From Ricinus communis (taxonomy: Eukaryota > Streptophyta > Magnoliopsida > Malpighiales > Euphorbiaceae): a stretch of DNA of 64,000 nucleotides. Positions within the stretch are counted from its first letter, which is position 1; every line of letters starts with the position of its first letter. The stretch lies in contig NC_063260.1 of the NCBI RefSeq assembly GCF_019578655.1, forward strand, positions 5,396,501 to 5,460,500. The letters are read 5' to 3'. The notes beneath the pieces are model-generated. The model searched no databases, had not been told where the DNA came from, and saw only the letters and a list, made by a program, of their open reading frames with translations. The position numbers and the translations under genes were made by a program. Shown one piece after another: positions 60,222 through 64,000 of the stretch.

Positions 60222-61672
60222 TGTCATGATGCGTGCTGGCTACGACTAGCAATCTACAGGCAAGTGCATTATCGAATGTAATCTAGCTATGGAAAGTATC
60301 AATGTCGTATTCCACAAGAACTGAGAAGCTACTGCTGCTACGCTATTCCTATTATCTAACCGATCAAATAGAGGTGAAGATCATGAACTAAAAATGAATA
60401 AGAATGCAAATGAAAACTAAATTTTACAAAGAGAATGAATAGTTTAGCAAAGACAATGAGATGAGTTAACCTAATTGGGGATCCTTTTAGCTACCGGCTT
60501 AAAAATAATAAATTATGAATTGATTGGTTAAGAATTGTGATCTATGGATAATTTCTTAAATGAATTGGCCTCTCTCGAGTTAACCAATTCCTAATGCTAA
60601 AGATCTAAAGTTAGAACCTTTTCTTAACAATTGATTTTAGAATAACATTAATCTCTAAATTACCACTAATAAGAATGTCTAGTTCTTATTACAGTAAGTT
60701 ATTACACTTATCTTTAAGATGCAGATCATTTAATCACACAAGCAGTTGTCCAAACTCAATTGAATTTCTCAATTACAAAAGAGTTTTCAAATTGATTCAA
60801 CAATGAAGAAGAAATAATAGATTTAATTATACTTGAATGAAACTACAATCTTAAATCAACAATCTAATCACTTAAGCACAAAACAAGCCTAGCATGACTA
60901 AAGATCACCCCCAAATGGGTTTAATAATATTAGTTACACATGTTCATAATCAAACTAATACAATAATCGAATACAAAGTAAACAAGAATAAAAAAGAGCA
61001 TGAACACTCTTTTCTCAAATGGTGAAATGTTGTCTCCTCTTGAGTAACTCTGAATCCAATCTTTGTAGCTCCAAATCTCTTTCTTCTTTCCATTGAGTCT
61101 CTAATCCAATCCTCAAGAACAGTTATCTGAATGATGTTGAAGTGGAGTTTCTCTTCGTCTTCCTCTTCTTGATCTTCTGGAAGGTTGCTCTCAAGGTCTG
61201 TCTTGAATACCCTAAAGTTCTCTCTCTGTCTTTTTCTCTATGTTCCGCTCTCTTTCTTTTTCTTTTCTTTTAACTTAGATTTCGGGATCTAACACGGCCT
61301 AGATTTGGGCCTTGTTGTGTCGTGTTGATCTAAAAGTGTACATTTTGGCCTTCTTCAGCATGTCTTGGATTTGGGTCATGCTACTCAGCACGGGTATGCT
61401 CCTAGGCCATGTCACTCTCAGAAATCTTGTTGCAAATCGCTTCTTCTCAACATAGGTGAGGCATTTCAGCACGCCCTCTGACCCGATTTGACCGTTTCTT
61501 CCCGATTTTGGTCCGATTTCTCTCTAACTTTGATGAAGTACATAGAAAAACACCTGAGGCACAAAGAAAACTAAAATAGGGTGATTCTAATACAAAAACA
61601 CATAATTTGCTTTAAAAATAACTCAAAATCAAGCATGCAAACATGTGCAATATCAAGGATATCATGTCAACA
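60222..61672 (-). repeat. Probable gypsy LTR in minus orientation
   Basis: Read on the minus strand it starts TGTTGACATGATATCC and ends GCATCATGACA. The last 100 bases are of the LTR-end type seen before gypsy primer sites (AATGCACTTGCCTGTAGATT). It includes GC-richer CACGG/CATGGC phrases (61270-61440). No PBS follows on the minus strand and the 5-bp flanks (TAGAG, CCCAT) do not match, so it may be a solo LTR with lost borders or a recombinant. Confidence 0.6.
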
Positions 61673-62340
61673 CCCATTTTCTAAATCTAGATAACGAGCG
61701 AATTACGAAAAACTCTATGATGAAAGTTATTGCCTTTCTTGGGCCTTGGGAGATGGAGGACGGGCGAATTTGAGGTTAGAGTTGAGTTTAATCTAAACAA
61801 AAGTACCTTTTTGAAATCAATTTGATTTAATTGTCAAGAAAAGTGAAGTTTGAGGGTCAAAATAATGATTCTCGCAGGTTTAGGGACTAAATTGCAAACA
61901 TCTTTCAAACTTTTGCTCTTTAAAGTAAACATAATTATTAATAGGGGCAAACAACAACAAAAAAGACGTACCCGATAAAAATCTTAACATTATAATGGCA
62001 TTATTTTAGCGTATATGAAAATTATAGCAGTATAGTATATACAGGTACAACAAAAAAGGAAGACAAGGAGAAGAAGAGAGGATAAAAAGATGATATAAAT
62101 ATACCTTAGTCCAAGTTGAGGTTGAGTTGAATAATTTCTTGACGGGGAAAAAGAGCTATAAGTAGCTGTCAACAACTTGTGCAGTATAAACTTCTTTTTT
62201 TGTTGATTTTGTCTTTGTTTTGCCCTAATCTTCTTTCTTTTTTTAATTTCTTAAGAAATAATCAGGTGTAGACAAGCCTACATAACCTGTATTAATCTTA
62301 TGATGAAGGGTTGAAATTATTTCATGTTTAAAAAAAATAC
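61673..62340. other. Repeat debris, possibly another LTR
   Basis: From about 61665 a phrase TGTCAACACCCATTTTCTAA, then GGTTTAGGGACTAAATTGCA, resembles the start of another plant gypsy LTR in plus orientation. No border or coding region could be fixed. Confidence 0.4.
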
Positions 62341-62351
62341 TTAAATGCCAA

Positions 62352-62498
62352 ATATTAGAAAAGCGCACCTCGCCTGCGCCTTGCCTCAAGACTTAACCCT
62401 ACTAAGGCACAAGCCTTATACATGTCACTTGTCTTTTTTAGCCTAAGGCCCTAAGGCTTGCACCTCTCGCCTCAGGCGTGCTTTTGACATCTAAGGTT
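62352..62498. mobile_element. Small GC-richer element with inverted ends
   Basis: AAAAGCGCACCTCGCC at the left and, reverse-complemented, AAAAGCACGCCTGAGGCGAG at the right are related inverted ends. The interior is rich in GCCTTGCC/AAGGC phrases. It resembles the short AGGCGC-type palindromic repeats scattered in plant genomes. No target duplication was resolved. Confidence 0.5.
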
Positions 62499-62499
62499 A

Positions 62500-63025
62500 A
62501 TGTACGCTTATGGGCTTAAATATATAAGTGACTGACTTTAATGCAAATGGGATGCTATTAGTATAGGTGTGCCTTAAAGCGAATCATATGGTTAACTTAT
62601 AGATATTATACTTTTATAAATTACATATTCAAATTTATAATAAGGTTGCTTTTTCTTTATCAGTACATATATTTAATAAAACTCGAACTAATTAGACAAA
62701 GTTCTATAAAAAAACATACTATATAATAAATGATTCTAATGTGGTTATAACTGTAAGATACTTATTATTAATTTCTTTAAAATATTCCTATTCGATCCAC
62801 CTTTAAGATTAAATATTCAAAGGGTTGTGAAACTGGTGTGTGTGATGTTCTTTTCTTAATTAGAAGCAATCTATCTTATAAATTGAAAAACTAGTGACTT
62901 GGAACTAACACACAGGTGCTTATTATAAGATTGATTTTGCCGTACATGACTTGCTAAGATACATATATATTGCATGATATGAATTCCTATACTTTGACCA
63001 AATTCTATATTGTCCAAGCCATAGA
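62500..63025. other. AT-rich spacer
   Basis: Nothing recognisable. Confidence 0.55.
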
Positions 63026-63029
63026 TTAC

Positions 63030-63360
63030 TTACGAAGTGCAGATTGGGCATAAGATGAAGTAAATGAAAATATATTTATAGTCAGGAGAGGATTCATCAC
63101 TTTAAATATTTAATGGGATGTCTTAAGTTAGCTCTAGAATCATTAACATGAGAATTCTTGCAGGGTATAGGTATCAGTATTCATCATGTTCAATATTGTT
63201 GAATTAAGTTTCTAGAGCAGTATGTATATAGGTATAAAAGATCACATACTTATATAAAGTTGATATTAATTCATATGTGATCAAGATATTATTGATGAAG
63301 GATCATATTACACTAGTAAATCAACCATTAAAAGGTGCAGTCAAACCATGACTAGTCTAG
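63030..63360 (+). pseudogene. Possible trace of copia RNase H
   Basis: SADWA-DE at about 63038-63060 resembles the copia RNase H block DADWAGDE, and DIIDEGS at about 63285-63305 resembles the late block (R)D-I-x-E-G. The spacing fits the family. Intervening sequence is too decayed for a firm call. Confidence 0.3.
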
Positions 63361-64000
63361 TATTATAAGAAGTCATTATGCTTCATTAGTGTGCATACTA
63401 GAAAGATTTAAAATAACTATTTTTAAATATTAAGTGATTAAATCTTGAGAGAATTAATTAATTAATATTTATTACCATGATATTAGAATCTTAGTGAATT
63501 ATAAACAAAGATTCAACAATACAAGAATTGAAAGAACCGTATTAAATTGGATTTGAATGATTAAATTTGATGTTTTATTATAAGGATAATTAAATTTAAA
63601 GGGTTAATATGTAATATACCATTAAAAACCTACTTAAGGCTTTACTTAAGAGGTATGTAAAAATGGCAAGACACATGACAAAACAATTTGGCCACTAAGA
63701 AAAAGAAACCTAAGGTGTCGCCCTTTCTTCTTCTTCTTGATTCTTTAGTTCTCAACTGTAATTCCCAGTGTGGATGCTGTTAGAGACTAGACTCTTTAGA
63801 AGAAAATTAACAGTTTGGTAAATCTAACCATAATTAAAGACTTTTTCAAGAATTTTAACTGCTGCCCTAAAGGTATTGTTAATAATTCTTGTTGATGTTT
63901 ATGTTTTTCAATGTATAACATGCAAAACATGGTCCATGGTTAAGGTTCTTAGTTTAATTCTACTGCTTTTTAATATGATTAAGACCCTAAAAAAGGTTTG
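63361..64000. other. Spacer at window end
   Basis: No gene is supported. A CTTCTTCTTCTTG pyrimidine stretch near 63725 in a locally more balanced sequence could be an LTR or leader. Confidence 0.45.

Noticed and set aside
1..64000. tRNA, rRNA, organelle-derived inserts, CRISPR arrays or bacterial-type operons
   Set aside because: I saw no tRNA A/B-box pair with a foldable cloverleaf, no rRNA-like conserved core, no plastid or mitochondrial coding blocks and no regularly spaced repeats; all strong coding signals are plant retroelement, PRAF or LRR.

Overview
The window is AT-rich plant nuclear DNA, almost certainly from a eudicot. The evidence is one spliced gene with GT-AG introns encoding a plant-specific PH-RCC1-FYVE-BRX protein, set among Ty1/copia and Ty3/gypsy retrotransposons, MITE-like elements and a decayed plant NBS-LRR fragment. 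The style of the gene and repeats would fit a rosid such as Euphorbiaceae, but the sequence alone does not settle the species. No prokaryotic, organellar, rRNA, convincing tRNA or CRISPR content was seen.

Layout. 1-3234: 3' part of a badly decayed copia element ending in its LTR. 3235-9850: AT-rich spacer with a 483-bp MITE-like element (8-bp target duplication) and a 1.1-kb PIF/Harbinger-like element flanked by TTA. 9850-12100: decayed coding matter, possibly a plant-mobile-domain remnant. 12219-17880: Athila-like gypsy element with 5' LTR, PBS, gag, protease, RT, RNase H and a truncated integrase. 17880-26600: gene-poor spacer containing a near-perfect 31-bp inverted repeat that could be a microRNA-type hairpin. 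26600-35640: the only intact gene, a nine-exon PRAF-family gene (1081 residues) with a G-box and TATA box and three short upstream ORFs. 35640-40480: spacer with a possible solo LTR, a small RNase H-like remnant and a hAT-like inverted-repeat element. 40483-49024: complete copia element with TCATT target duplications, interrupted in its RT by a 2.3-kb solo LTR with TTTAG duplications. 49410-49705: minus-strand NBS-LRR pseudogene fragment. 49886-60220: gypsy element that has lost RT, RNase H and most of integrase, and that carries a 4.7-kb copia element (54692-59370). 60222-61672: LTR-like sequence in minus orientation. 61673-64000: further repeat debris.

Only the PRAF gene looks functional. 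Its product is expected to bind membrane phosphoinositides (PH and FYVE-like domains), carry an RCC1 propeller and use BRX for protein-protein contacts. Every transposon pol gene seen has stops, frameshifts or deletions. The most useful second-look items are the 22.5-kb hairpin, the uORF-rich PRAF leader, the nested insertions with readable target duplications and the internally deleted gypsy element.
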